Source: Desulfacinum infernum DSM 9756 (GTDB lineage Bacteria; Desulfobacterota; Syntrophobacteria; Syntrophobacterales; DSM-9756). From it: DNA of 64,000 bases. The position numbers and the translations under genes were made by a program. A model generated the notes under the pieces. It had not been told where the DNA came from. It ran no database searches and was given only the letters and a program-made list of their open reading frames with translations. The DNA lies in NCBI RefSeq assembly GCF_900129305.1, contig NZ_FQVB01000010.1, positions 1 through 64,000 on the forward strand, written 5' to 3'. Within the stretch, counting starts at the first letter, position 1; every line of letters starts with the position of its first letter. Of the stretch, positions 41,085-50,042 are shown in pieces.

Positions 41085-41243
41085 TAAACTGAGCGATTTT
41101 TTCTTCGGGTGTCTTTTACACCGCGTGATTAGCGGGCGGGGATAAACCCCGCCCCTACCCAATGGATCCGTGCCCTTTTGTAGGGGCGGGCTTTACGCCC
41201 GCCCTTCAGAACCTGTCCATGAGAAAGAATCGTCCAATTCAGG
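41085..41243. repeat. Family A MITE-like unit, best copy
   Basis: The 159-bp unit has left end TAAACTGAGCGATTTTTTC and right end GAAAGAATCGTCCAATTCAG, an imperfect terminal inverted repeat. Inside are hairpins GGGCGGGG-ATAAA-CCCCGCCC (41134-41154) and GGGCGGGC-TTTAC-GCCCGCCC (41184-41204). A nearly identical copy in opposite orientation is at 59946-60100. There is no ORF, so it would be moved in trans, if at all. Confidence 0.82.
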
Positions 41244-41280
41244 GAACAGTGAAATCTCTTGAGGCAGGGAAGCGGAAACG

Positions 41281-42006
41281 ATGAAGATCGCCGTCCTTTC
41301 GGACATTCACGGCAATCTGGAGGCCTTCACCAGCGTGCTGGACGACCTGGCCTCCACGGCTCCCGACCGGGTGGTCTGCCTGGGCGATGCCATCGGCTAC
41401 GGTCCCGATCCGGAAGAGGTGGTGAGGATCCTTTCCCGCAAAGGGATTCCCACCCTCCTGGGAAACCATGAGCTGGCGGCCATCCGCCCGGAATACCTGG
41501 ACTGGTTTAACCCGTCGGCCCGGTGCTCCCTGGAACGAACCCTGGAACTCCTTTCCCCCGAAGTCCTGGACGTCCTGCGCACCTGGCCTTCCGTGCTGGA
41601 AGTGGAAGGCGCCCTGTGCGTCCACGGCTGCCCGCCCGATTCCATTACGCGCTATCTGTTCGAAGTGGCGGCGGAGGAGTTTCCGAAGCTCTTCGGGTCC
41701 TACCCGCACAGGCTCTGTTTCGTGGGGCACACCCATGCCCTGCGCTGGATCTCCTGGGACGGCGCCACCTTAGAAAAGGGGCCTTTCGGCCGTCGCCCCC
41801 TGAAGCTCCAGGCCCACAGGCGATATATCCTCAACGTGGGCAGTGTGGGACAGCCGCGGGACGGGGACAACCGGGCCAAATACGTCTTGTGGGACACGGA
41901 ATCGGACACGGTCCGGGTCCGATGCGTCCCTTACGACATCGCCGCCACGGCGGAAAAGATCCTGGCGCTGGGATTTCCCCGCATCAACGCCGACCGTCTG
42001 TGGTGA
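41281..42006 (+). CDS. Metallophosphoesterase (YfcE/diadenosine tetraphosphatase-like)
   Basis: The 241-residue hydrolase has all calcineurin-type metal motifs: Asp8-x-His10 in SDIHGN, GDAIGYGPDP (Asp36), GNHE (62-64), the His of VHGCPPDS and GHTH. The GYGPDP variant and the C-terminal LNVGSVGQPRDGDNRA block point to the YfcE-like/bacterial phosphodiesterase branch. The substrate is unknown. It starts about 38 bp after a MITE-like unit with GGGAAGCGG as a likely ribosome site. It may form a unit with the kinase gene 214 bp downstream. Confidence 0.9.
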   Translation: MKIAVLSDIHGNLEAFTSVLDDLASTAPDRVVCLGDAIGYGPDPEEVVRILSRKGIPTLLGNHELAAIRPEYLDWFNPSARCSLERTLELLSPEVLDVLRTWPSVLEVEGALCVHGCPPDSITRYLFEVAAEEFPKLFGSYPHRLCFVGHTHALRWISWDGATLEKGPFGRRPLKLQAHRRYILNVGSVGQPRDGDNRAKYVLWDTESDTVRVRCVPYDIAATAEKILALGFPRINADRLW

Positions 42007-42028
42007 CAGGGCTCTCCCGGCCGGCCCG

Positions 42029-42055
42029 GCGTGCGGGGACAAACCCCGCCCCTAC
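42029..42055. repeat. Family A hairpin, partial
   Basis: GTGCGGGGACAAACCCCGCC and CCTAC form a degenerate copy between the phosphoesterase and the kinase genes. Confidence 0.55.
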
Positions 42056-42219
42056 GCGAAACGTTCCTTACCGGGAGGACTTTTCGCTCCCCGTTCAAAA
42101 CGGGATCAACCCGGCGGGATTCCGCAATTCCCCGCAGGCTCCAGCCTTCCGTCTCGAGGGAATGACGAAGTCGGGAAGGCTCTTTGGGCAGACGACCTTG
42201 AGATAACACGCGAGGATCG

Positions 42220-43623
42220 ATGCGCAGGATCGACGGATACACGGTGCTGGGAGGGCTGGGTCGGGGCGGCATGAGCCGGATCTTCCGCGTTCGGGAAGAA
42301 CCGTCCGGCCGCATTCGGGCTCTTAAGATCCTGGAACCCCATCCCCTGCTGCTCAAGACCACCGGGGAGGAAGCCGTTCGGCGGCTCTTCGCACAGGAAG
42401 CGGAGGTGATGAAGTCCGTCCGGCACCCCCACGTGGCCACCGTGGTGGACTCCGGGGAACACCAGGGACGGCCCTACCTGGTCATGGAGTATTTCTGCCA
42501 CAGCCTGGCGGACCGCATCGGGGAGACGCCGATCCTGGAAGAACCCACCCGGCCTCTGCCCGCCGGGGAGTGCTTCCGGGTGGTGCGGCAAATCCTCTCC
42601 GGCCTGGGAGCCCTCCATCGGGCCGGGATCATCCACCGGGACATCAAGCCGGCCAACATTCTTTTGACGGATCGGGGAGACGCCAAGATCATCGACTTCG
42701 GCCTTTCCAAGATCCCCGGACGTCCCGTCTCCCTGCGGCCCCAGGTGATCGTGGGAACTCCCTATTATGCGGCCCCCGAACAGGAAAGGGACGCGGAGGC
42801 GGCCGACCAGGCGTCGGACCTTTACGCGGTGGGCGTTCTCCTTCACAGGATCCTCACAGGGAAGGTGCCCGAGGACCTTTCCTTTCACCAGCTGCCCCTT
42901 CCCTTCGACACAACTCCCTGGCAGGCGTTTTTCCGCAAAGCCTGCCACCCCGACCCCTCCCGGCGGCACCCGGACGCCGACGCCATGCTTCGGGATCTGG
43001 AAGCGCTTCAAAGCGGTTTCCTCCGGGAGTTGGATGCGGTGTGCCGGTTGTGGCACGAGGCCGCCCCCCGAGCGCTCGGCACGGCCGGTCTCCGGAAGAT
43101 CCCCGTCAAGGTGCGATTCAGGGAGGCAAGGCGCTTCTTCCGCCTGGATCCGCTGTGGCGGCCGGAACGGGAACCGGCCGACGACCTGATGGTGGACGGC
43201 GAAACCGTATGGGACCGGGCCACCGGGCTGGTGTGGCAGCGGGCCGGATCCGCGGAACCGCTTCCCTGGGATGCCCACAAGGATTACATCGCGCACCTGA
43301 ACGACTCCGCCCGGGCCGGCCGCACCGACTGGCGGCTTCCCACGGTGGACGAGCTGTGCAGTCTGCTCAAGCGGCCCCGGTACCCGGACACGTACTGCCT
43401 GGAACCCGTCTTCGACAGGCGATGCCGGTTTCTTTGGAGTGCGGACCGGTGTTCGTTCCGTTCGGCCTGGTACGTGGACACGGATCTGGGTTATGTTTGG
43501 CGGCAGGATTTTTCGTGCCTCTTTCACGTGCGCGCCGTGGCGGGCGGAAACGGCAAGAGGCCCAAACCGAACGATTCTTTTGTCGGATTGTCATATCACC
43601 GCGGGATGAGCGGGCGGGGATAA
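42220..43623 (+). CDS. Ser/Thr protein kinase with C-terminal DUF1566-like domain
   Basis: The 467-residue protein starts with a Hanks-type kinase (1-270): glycine loop GGLGRGGMSR, Lys36 (ALKILE), HRDIKPANILL (Asp141), DFGLSK (Asp159) and TPYYAAPEQ. The second part (about 325-455) has WDRATGLVWQRAG, DWRLPTVDELCSLLKRP and FLWSAD, typical of the DUF1566/Lcl domain, which often binds carbohydrate or serves as a recognition module. No membrane helix separates the two, so both are cytoplasmic. The last 17 residues (NDSFVGLSYHRGMSGRG) and the TAA are encoded inside a family A unit, so the original end was probably cut off. Confidence 0.88.
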   Translation: MRRIDGYTVLGGLGRGGMSRIFRVREEPSGRIRALKILEPHPLLLKTTGEEAVRRLFAQEAEVMKSVRHPHVATVVDSGEHQGRPYLVMEYFCHSLADRIGETPILEEPTRPLPAGECFRVVRQILSGLGALHRAGIIHRDIKPANILLTDRGDAKIIDFGLSKIPGRPVSLRPQVIVGTPYYAAPEQERDAEAADQASDLYAVGVLLHRILTGKVPEDLSFHQLPLPFDTTPWQAFFRKACHPDPSRRHPDADAMLRDLEALQSGFLRELDAVCRLWHEAAPRALGTAGLRKIPVKVRFREARRFFRLDPLWRPEREPADDLMVDGETVWDRATGLVWQRAGSAEPLPWDAHKDYIAHLNDSARAGRTDWRLPTVDELCSLLKRPRYPDTYCLEPVFDRRCRFLWSADRCSFRSAWYVDTDLGYVWRQDFSCLFHVRAVAGGNGKRPKPNDSFVGLSYHRGMSGRG

Positions 43624-43720
43624 ACCCCGCCCCTACCCAACGGGTTCGTGTCTTTTCGATAGGTGCGGGCTATACGCCCGCCTGCGCAAATCGCACGGCG
43701 GGAATGAATCGCCCAATTGA
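43564..43720. repeat. Family A MITE-like unit that ends the kinase gene
   Basis: Left end AAACCGAACGATTCTTTTGT, hairpin GGGCGGGG-ATAAA-CCCCGCCC (43612-43632) and right end GAATGAATCGCCCAATTGAC. The kinase reading frame enters the unit and stops at the TAA between the hairpin arms (43621-43623). Confidence 0.78.
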
Positions 43721-43741
43721 CGAAAGAAAAAGGAGAGGACC

Positions 43742-45199
43742 GTGAGGTGGGTGGAAAGGCTGCGCATCTTCCTCTTTGAAGGAGAACGGACCCTCAGCTC
43801 GTCCTACAAGGAAAAGGCGGCCTACGTGGCCCGCCTTCTCTACCTGACGGTCTGGAAGTTCAACCGGGACTTCTGCTTCGACCGGGCGGCCAGCTTGGCC
43901 TTCGCCACCATCATCTCGCTCATTCCCCTGGCCGTGCTTTTCGTGAGTTTCGTGGGCCTGCTGGGCGGCGGCGAGGAAATCATCAAGTACGTCCAGGACA
44001 AGGTCTTTCCGGTGGTGGCCCCGGAGTTCCAGGACGAACTGGTGGGATGGCTGGAAAAGTACATCTCCCCCACGGCCTTCCGGGCGGGGCCGGCGGGGAT
44101 CATCAATCTGGCCGCCGTGGTGGGCCTGGTCATGGCGGCCCTGAACATCCTGATCACGGCCGAACGGGTTTTCAACCACATCTGGAGGGCCAAGGGAACC
44201 CGGCACTATTTCCAGAAGGTGACCGCCTTCTGGGTCCTGCTCACCTCCAGCCCCTTTCTCATTCTGGCCTCCATCTGGGTGGGAAACGTGATCGCACCCA
44301 AAGGAGGCGCCGTGGAAAACTTCCTCAACACCCACTGGTGGGCCGGGGCCGCCTACCGGGGCCTGGCGCCGCTGCTGGTGGAAGCCACCTGTTTTTCTCT
44401 CATCTATCTCTTTTTGCCTTCCACCCGGGTGCAGATGCGAAGCGCCGTGGCGGCGGGTCTCAGCGCCGCCGTCCTCTGGGAACTCTCCAAGCGGGCCTTC
44501 TACCTCTACGTGGCCCGGGCCGTCACGGTCACCAATTTCTACAAACAACTGGCCACGGTGCCCCTCTTCTTTCTCTGGCTCTTCCTCACGTGGATCATCC
44601 TGCTCTGGGGCGGCCAGCTGGCCTATGCCCTTCAGAATTTCAAGACCCTTTCGAGGCTCCAGGAAAAGGGCCTCACCGGCCACAAGTATTCCCTGCCCTT
44701 CCTGGGACTCACCCTGCTCTTTTCCATCCACGAAGCCTTCGTGAAAGGCCAGGATCCCCCGGCGCTGGAGGATCTGGCGGACCGCCTGGAAATTCCCATG
44801 GAGGAATTGGAGGATCTGGCCACGACCTTTTGCGAACAGGGCATCCTCATGGAGGACGCCGGCCGGCCCGGACGGTACGGTTTGAAGAGGCACCCGGCGA
44901 CCGTTTCCATCGAGGAGGTGGTCCGCCGCCTTTTCGAAAAGGAATTTCCGGCGGAGGCTCAGCGGTTCGCCCCCCATGCCGAAACCCGGCCCGCGGAAGA
45001 GAAGCTGAAGGGAGCCCCCGTCACGACCGCCGACGCCCTGTTTCGCCGGGCCTACGGCCAGCTCATGAAGGTCTTCGCCGGTAAGACCCTGGAGGAGGCC
45101 CTGTGCCGGCTGGGAACCTCAGGGGCGGAGCCGTCCGGCGGAAGCGACGATTCCCCGGCGAAGACCCCCGATCCAGCCTCCGCAGACCTTCGACGCTGA
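43742..45199 (+). CDS. YihY/BrkB-family membrane protein
   Basis: The 485-residue inner-membrane protein has six hydrophobic segments between about 50 and 300 and the family blocks RAASLAFATIISLIPL, NFYKQLATVPLFFLWLFLTWIILLWGGQLAYA (in parts). YihY-type proteins are of uncertain role and are not RNase BN, as once named. The C-terminal 180 residues look like a winged helix (LADRLEIPMEELEDLATTFCEQGIL) followed by a Glu-rich tail, longer than the usual family length of about 300. The GTG start has AGGAGAGG upstream. It starts 22 bp after a MITE-like unit. Confidence 0.88.
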   Translation: MRWVERLRIFLFEGERTLSSSYKEKAAYVARLLYLTVWKFNRDFCFDRAASLAFATIISLIPLAVLFVSFVGLLGGGEEIIKYVQDKVFPVVAPEFQDELVGWLEKYISPTAFRAGPAGIINLAAVVGLVMAALNILITAERVFNHIWRAKGTRHYFQKVTAFWVLLTSSPFLILASIWVGNVIAPKGGAVENFLNTHWWAGAAYRGLAPLLVEATCFSLIYLFLPSTRVQMRSAVAAGLSAAVLWELSKRAFYLYVARAVTVTNFYKQLATVPLFFLWLFLTWIILLWGGQLAYALQNFKTLSRLQEKGLTGHKYSLPFLGLTLLFSIHEAFVKGQDPPALEDLADRLEIPMEELEDLATTFCEQGILMEDAGRPGRYGLKRHPATVSIEEVVRRLFEKEFPAEAQRFAPHAETRPAEEKLKGAPVTTADALFRRAYGQLMKVFAGKTLEEALCRLGTSGAEPSGGSDDSPAKTPDPASADLRR

Positions 45200-45328
45200 G
45201 AATCACCGCTTTTCCCGTAACGCCGCCCTTCAGGGCTTCGGAAGCCCGCCCGAACGCCGGACAGGCCGTCGGGTGCTGCCTGTCCTTTCATGGGGTGACG
45301 TGGACCCCTTCCCGCACGGGCTCCTTGA

Positions 45329-45545
45329 GGAGACTGTCTGAAAACGCCGGAGATGGCCGCTTTTTTCGTAGCGCAGCCCTTTAGGGCTGCGGAGGAATCC
45401 GCGAACTTCGGGCAGACTTTCGAGTATTCCTTATGACTTCATGGGGTTACGATAAACCCTTACCGCGGGGCTGAAGCCCCGCGGCTACGAAGGCAACCCA
45501 AATCTCCGGCATCTTGAGCCGGAGAGCCATTGTCGGACAAGCTCC
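45329..45545. repeat. Family C MITE-like element, copy 2 (with remnant upstream)
   Basis: The 217-bp unit runs from GGAGACTGTCTGAAAA to TTGTCGGACAAGCTCC. Inside are GCAGCCCTTTAGGGCTGC and CGGGGCTGAAGCCCCG. A decayed partial copy (GCCCTTCAGGGCTTC and GGACAGGCCG) precedes it from about 45220, so the 486-bp gap between the YihY gene and proB is nearly all repeat. Confidence 0.75.
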
Positions 45546-45685
45546 TTGAGGGGGGAAATTCCTTCCGGTTCCTTTTGAACGGCACCGGCCGAAGGCCGCA
45601 GCGGAAGTCAAACTCCTTGCCCTTTTCCGAGATTTCCGGGTAACCTGAACGCCCAAGAAGCACGAATGAACGCCAATGGAGGGGA

Positions 45686-46918
45686 GTGGAAATCGATCGA
45701 TTCATGGGCTTTCACACTTTCCAAAACCCTGAAGGAATCCATGACGCCGACCTCATCGCCCTGAACGGTGAGACGCTGGACCGCTCCACGTGGTTCCAGC
45801 GGTGCCGCCGGGTGGTGTTGAAGGTCGGAAGTGCCGTTCTGACGGGATCCCGCGGCCTCGACCGGGTCATGATCCACCGGCTGAGCGACCAGGTGGCGGA
45901 GCTTCGCCAGCGCGGCCATGAGGTGGTCATCGTCTCCTCGGGGGCCGTGGCGTCCGGGATGCGCAAGGTGGGCCTCAAGGAACGCCCCCGCACCATCCCC
46001 CAGAAACAGGCCACGGCCGCCATCGGCCAGACGTTCCTCATGCACGCCTGGGAAGAGGCCTTCGACAAGTTCGAAATCCTCACGGCCCAGATCCTTCTGA
46101 CCAACGAGGATCTGGCCCACCGCCACCGGTACCTCAACGCCCGAAACACCCTGGAAACCCTCCTGGACTGGAAGATCATCCCCATCATCAACGAAAACGA
46201 CACGGTGGCGGTGGAGGAGATCAAGTTCGGGGACAACGACCAGCTCTCGGCTCTCATCGCGGGCCTGGTGGGGGCCGACATCGTGGTGAACCTCACCGAC
46301 ACCCAGGGCCTGTACGACTGCGATCCCCGCACCCACGCCGATGCCTGCCTCATCCGGGTGGTGCGCGGCTTCAGCCCCAAGGTGCTCGCCTGCGCCACGC
46401 CCCAGCCCGGGTCCGTGGGCACCGGCGGCATGTGGAGCAAGGTGAACGCCGCCAAGAAATGCCTGGCGTCGGGCATCCCCATGGTCATCGCGCCGGGCCG
46501 GGAAAAGGACGTGCTCCTTCGCCTCTTCGAAGGGGAGGTCCTGGGGACCCTCTTTCTTCCCAAGGAACGGCTCTACCACGGCAAGAAGGTGTGGCTGGCC
46601 AACCTCCCCAAGCCGGCGGGCGACCTGGTGCTGGACCCGGGGGCGGTGCGGGCCCTGCAAAAGTCCGGAAAGTCGCTGCTTCCCATCGGCATCCGCGAAG
46701 TGCGCGGATCCTTCGGCGTGGGAGCCCCCGTTCGCTGCCTGGCCGAAGACGGCACCCTGGTGGGGGTGGGACTCACCAATTACAAGGCCTCCGAGATCGA
46801 AAAGATCAAAGGCCGGCACAGCCACGAAATCGAAGGGATCATCGGCTACAAGCATTCGGACGAGGTGATCCATCGGAACAACTTCGTCCTGGCGGAACCG
46901 GCGGAGATCCAGGATTAG
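45686..46918 (+). CDS. proB: Glutamate 5-kinase
   Basis: The 410-residue enzyme phosphorylates glutamate in the first step of proline synthesis. The kinase domain starts at RRVVLKVGSAVLT (about 42) and shows VIVSSGAVASG, the NENDTVA loop, FGDNDQLSALIA and GTGGMWSKVNAA; a C-terminal PUA domain (about 310-405) follows, as in E. coli. The usual length is about 370, so here 38 N-terminal residues are extra. The GTG at 45686 has GGAGG 6 bp upstream; the ATG at 45704 lacks a site but would remove part of the extension. proA follows after a 351-bp repeat gap. The TAG stop coincides with the left edge of a family C element. Confidence 0.95.
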   Translation: MEIDRFMGFHTFQNPEGIHDADLIALNGETLDRSTWFQRCRRVVLKVGSAVLTGSRGLDRVMIHRLSDQVAELRQRGHEVVIVSSGAVASGMRKVGLKERPRTIPQKQATAAIGQTFLMHAWEEAFDKFEILTAQILLTNEDLAHRHRYLNARNTLETLLDWKIIPIINENDTVAVEEIKFGDNDQLSALIAGLVGADIVVNLTDTQGLYDCDPRTHADACLIRVVRGFSPKVLACATPQPGSVGTGGMWSKVNAAKKCLASGIPMVIAPGREKDVLLRLFEGEVLGTLFLPKERLYHGKKVWLANLPKPAGDLVLDPGAVRALQKSGKSLLPIGIREVRGSFGVGAPVRCLAEDGTLVGVGLTNYKASEIEKIKGRHSHEIEGIIGYKHSDEVIHRNNFVLAEPAEIQD

Positions 46919-47090
46919 GAGCCTGTCCGACAACGGCGGAGACGACCGGTTTTTCGTGTAGCGCAGCCCTTTAGGGCTGCGAAGGAGCCGCCGGGAGTCG
47001 GACAGGCCTCGGATAGCGGCTGTCACATGCCAGGCTTACGATGGCCCCTTCCCGCGGGGCGGAAGTCCCGCGGCTGCGAAGAGAGCGGAA
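46918..47090. repeat. Family C element, copy 3 (left end clear), with family D hairpin beyond
   Basis: It starts GGAGCCTGTCCGACAA at the proB stop, contains GCAGCCCTTTAGGGCTGC, and loses similarity after about 47090. A family D hairpin, GGGGCGGTTC-GC-GAACCGTCCC, follows at 47148-47169 and a degenerate family B copy near 47194. Together they fill the 351-bp proB-proA gap. Confidence 0.7.
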
Positions 47091-47269
47091 ATGCGTCGAC
47101 CCACCAAAGGAAAGCGGGGATCTCGACGGTGGCGCTTGCTTCATGTAGGGGCGGTTCGCGAACCGTCCCTACGCAAACAACGGGGGCTGCGGGGGCGAAT
47201 GATCCTTCGGCCCTCCAGCGGCCTTTGTCCCAATGGGAATGAGTGGCAGGTTCCAAAGGAGGAGACACG

Positions 47270-48526
47270 GTGGGAATTCGGGATGAGATGATCGCCATGG
47301 GAGAACGGGCCAAGGCGGCGGCCCACGAGATGGCCAAGGCGGACATGGAAACCAAGCGGATGTTCCTGGAACGGACCGCCGAGCGGATCCTGGATCAGAA
47401 GGACCGGATCGCGGCCGAAAACGCCAAGGACATCCAGGCGGCGGAATCCAAGGGGTTGCCCAAGGCCAAGGTGGATCGCCTTCGCCTGACCGACAAGGTG
47501 CTGGGGGAGATGACCGACGGACTCCGGCAGGTGGCGGCCCTTCCCGATCCCGTGGGCCAGATCACGGGCATGTGGACCCGCCCCAACGGCCTTCGGGTGG
47601 GCCGCATGCGCATCCCCCTGGGCGTGGTGGGCATCATCTACGAATCCCGGCCCAATGTGACCGTGGACGCCGCGGGGCTCTGCATCAAGGCCGGAAACGC
47701 CGTGATTCTCAGAGGCGGCTCCGAAGCCATCCATTCCAACCGATGCCTGGCCTCCATCCTCCAGGAAACCCTGAAAGAGACGGGCCTTCCGGAAGCGGCC
47801 GTGCAGGTGGTGGGCACCACGGACCGGGAGGCGGTCCTGGAGATGCTCAAGCTGGAAGAACACATTGACGTCATGATCCCCCGGGGCGGCGAGGAGCTCA
47901 TCCGGTTCGTGGCGGAAAACGCCCGCATGCCCGTGCTCAAGCACTACAAGGGCGTCTGCCACATCTACGTGGACGAGGACGCCGATCCGGACATGGCGGA
48001 AAGGGTCTGCCTGAACGCCAAGGTCCAGCGGCCCGGCGTGTGCAACGCCATGGAGACGCTGCTGGTGCACCGGAAGATCGCCCCCACGTTTCTGCCCCGC
48101 ATGGCCGAGGCCTTCCGCCGTGAGGGCGTGGAACTCAGGGGATGCCCCGCCACCCGGGACCTGGTGCCGGACTGCACGCCGGCCACGGAGGAGGACTGGG
48201 CCGCCGAGTACCTGGACCTCATCCTGGCGGTCCGGGTGGTGGAATCCATGGATGAGGCTATCCGGCACATCACCCGCTACGGCTCGGCCCACACGGAAGC
48301 CATCCTGACCGAGAACTTCGACCGGGCCATGCGCTTCGTCCAGGAGGTGCAGTCGAGTTTGGTGCTGGTGAACGCCTCCACCCGCTTCAACGACGGTTAC
48401 CAGTTGGGGCTGGGCGCGGAGATCGGCATTTCCACGTCCCGCCTCCACGCCTTCGGCCCCATGGGGGTGGAAGAACTGACCACCACCAAGTTCATCGCCT
48501 TCGGCGCCGGGCAGTTGCGGACGTAA
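47270..48526 (+). CDS. proA: Gamma-glutamyl phosphate reductase
   Basis: The 418-residue NADPH-dependent enzyme makes glutamate semialdehyde, the second step of proline synthesis. Typical blocks are [26 protein letters not shown] (in parts), [21 protein letters not shown], the catalytic Cys region [19 protein letters not shown], and [12 protein letters not shown]. The length agrees with the family (417). The GTG at 47270 has a perfect AAAGGAGG 5 bp upstream, better than the earlier GTG at 47243. It leads the cluster proA-nadD-rsfS, with 5 bp to nadD. Confidence 0.96.
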   Translation: MGIRDEMIAMGERAKAAAHEMAKADMETKRMFLERTAERILDQKDRIAAENAKDIQAAESKGLPKAKVDRLRLTDKVLGEMTDGLRQVAALPDPVGQITGMWTRPNGLRVGRMRIPLGVVGIIYESRPNVTVDAAGLCIKAGNAVILRGGSEAIHSNRCLASILQETLKETGLPEAAVQVVGTTDREAVLEMLKLEEHIDVMIPRGGEELIRFVAENARMPVLKHYKGVCHIYVDEDADPDMAERVCLNAKVQRPGVCNAMETLLVHRKIAPTFLPRMAEAFRREGVELRGCPATRDLVPDCTPATEEDWAAEYLDLILAVRVVESMDEAIRHITRYGSAHTEAILTENFDRAMRFVQEVQSSLVLVNASTRFNDGYQLGLGAEIGISTSRLHAFGPMGVEELTTTKFIAFGAGQLRT

Positions 48527-48531
48527 AGGCC

Positions 48532-49227
48532 ATGCCGGACGAGGGACGGAATCGCATAGGGATCCTGGGCGGAACGTTCAACCCGGTCCACCTGGGCCAT
48601 CTGCGGATGGCCGAAGAGGCCCTGGAGATCCTGTCCCTCCAAAGGTGCGTCTTCATCCCGGCCTGGGTCCCGCCCCACAAGCCCAACCAGAAGATCGTGG
48701 CCTTCGAACACCGCTGGCGGATGCTGGAAAGGGCCGTGGCCCCCCAGCCCCACTTCCGCCTTTCCGACGTGGAACGCCGCCTTCAGGGAAAATCCTATAC
48801 GCTCATCACCCTGAAGACCCTGAGGGAAGAGATGGGGCCGTCCACGGCCCTGGTCCTTCTGGTGGGAGCCGACGCCTTCTTCGAGATACACACCTGGTGG
48901 CAATACCGGGAGATCTTCCGGATCGCCTCGGTGGCCGTCTTCGACCGGCCCTTGCCGCAACCCGCCGATCCCCTGGCCTATCTGAGGCGCCACCTTTCCG
49001 ATGACTACCGCCGGGAAGAAAAAACCTCCCGGTACGTCTCGGACCGGTTCCTGCCGGTCCGGTTCCTGGAAACCACGCGCCTGGACATTTCCTCGTCCCG
49101 CATCCGAAAGAAGGTGGCGGAGGGGAAATCCGTTCGATTTCTGGTTCCCGACGCGGTTCTGGATTATATTAAGCAAAAAAGGCTATACGTGCCTGAGAGC
49201 ATGAACCGCGAGCATGAAGGAGGTTAG
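48532..49227 (+). CDS. nadD: Nicotinate-nucleotide adenylyltransferase
   Basis: The 231-residue enzyme converts nicotinate mononucleotide to deamido-NAD. It has the nucleotidyltransferase motif GILGGTFNPVHLGHLRMAEEA (in parts, 10-30), the VPPHKPNQK loop and the ISSSRIRKKV signature near the C-terminus. It lies 5 bp after proA and 8 bp before rsfS, the usual order in many bacteria. The middle insert, RPLPQPADPLAYLRRHLSDDYRREEKTS (in parts), makes it slightly longer than average. Confidence 0.95.
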   Translation: MPDEGRNRIGILGGTFNPVHLGHLRMAEEALEILSLQRCVFIPAWVPPHKPNQKIVAFEHRWRMLERAVAPQPHFRLSDVERRLQGKSYTLITLKTLREEMGPSTALVLLVGADAFFEIHTWWQYREIFRIASVAVFDRPLPQPADPLAYLRRHLSDDYRREEKTSRYVSDRFLPVRFLETTRLDISSSRIRKKVAEGKSVRFLVPDAVLDYIKQKRLYVPESMNREHEGG

Positions 49228-49235
49228 CCATTTCC

Positions 49236-49640
49236 GTGAAAGAACCGGTGAACAAGAAGGTCAAGATGAGCCCCCTGGAGAAGGCCCTTTCCTGCATCCG
49301 TGAAGCGGACGACCGCAAGGCCATGGATCTGGTCCTTTTGGACGTGTCCAAACTCACGTCCTTTGCCGATTACTTCATCATCTGCAGCGGCCGGTCCAGC
49401 CGTCAGGTGCAGGGCATCGCCGATGCGGTCCGCTCGAAACTCCGGGACCTGGGCATCCGCCCCTACGGCGTGGAAGGGGAGCGGGAAGGACAGTGGGTGC
49501 TCCTGGACTACGGGGACGTGATCATGCACATCTTCTACGAGCCGGTCCGCGCCTTCTACGACCTGGAAAGCCTGTGGTCCGACGCTCAGGTGGTCTCCCT
49601 GGAAGCCCATCTGACCAGGCGGGCGGGAGAGACGAGCTAG
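49236..49640 (+). CDS. rsfS: Ribosomal silencing factor RsfS
   Basis: The 134-residue protein binds ribosomal protein uL14 and blocks subunit joining in starvation. Family blocks are KAMDLVLLDVSKLTSFADYFIICSGRSSRQVQGIADAV (in parts), GEREGQWVLLDYGDVIMHIF and FYDLESLWSDA. The GTG start has GAAGGAGG 13 bp upstream, a rather long spacing; GTG at 49248 or ATG at 49266 are alternatives that would cut only the N-terminal tail. The TAG stop coincides with the edge of a family C element. Confidence 0.94.
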   Translation: MKEPVNKKVKMSPLEKALSCIREADDRKAMDLVLLDVSKLTSFADYFIICSGRSSRQVQGIADAVRSKLRDLGIRPYGVEGEREGQWVLLDYGDVIMHIFYEPVRAFYDLESLWSDAQVVSLEAHLTRRAGETS

Positions 49641-49932
49641 GAGGCTGTCCGAAGACGCCGAAAATGAACGGTTTTCTCGTCGCGCAGCCCTTTAGGGCTG
49701 CGGAGAAACCCCGGACGTCGGATGGGCTAATCGGCTATTAGCGGTCACTTCATTGGGTTACGGTGGTCCCTTTTCGCGGGGCTGAAGCCCCGCGGCTACG
49801 AAAAAAGTCGGGGCCCTTGTCATTGGATGCAGGAAACCTGTTCTCGGACAGGCCCCCAGGGGGCAAGAAAGAGAACCGCGGATGAACGAGAACAGACGCC
49901 AAGGAGTAGGGGCGGGGTTTATCCCCGCCCGT
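49640..49932. repeat. Family C element, copy 4, and family A hairpin
   Basis: The family C unit (49640-49857) runs from GGAGGCTGTCCGAAGA to CTCGGACAGGCCCCC and contains GCAGCCCTTTAGGGCTGC and CGGGGCTGAAGCCCCG. A solo family A hairpin, GGGCGGGG-TTTAT-CCCCGCCC, is at 49910-49930. Together they occupy most of the 402-bp gap before the protease gene; 49933-50042 shows nothing else. Confidence 0.75.
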
Positions 49933-50042
49933 CGATCGCGCGAAGATGCAAAGGACGCGGCCGGAGAATCGCTCGGTTTAGGAAGGCAGCCGATTGGTTT
50001 CAGGACGCACCCGGATAGCCGGACACTTTGGTGGACACAGCA

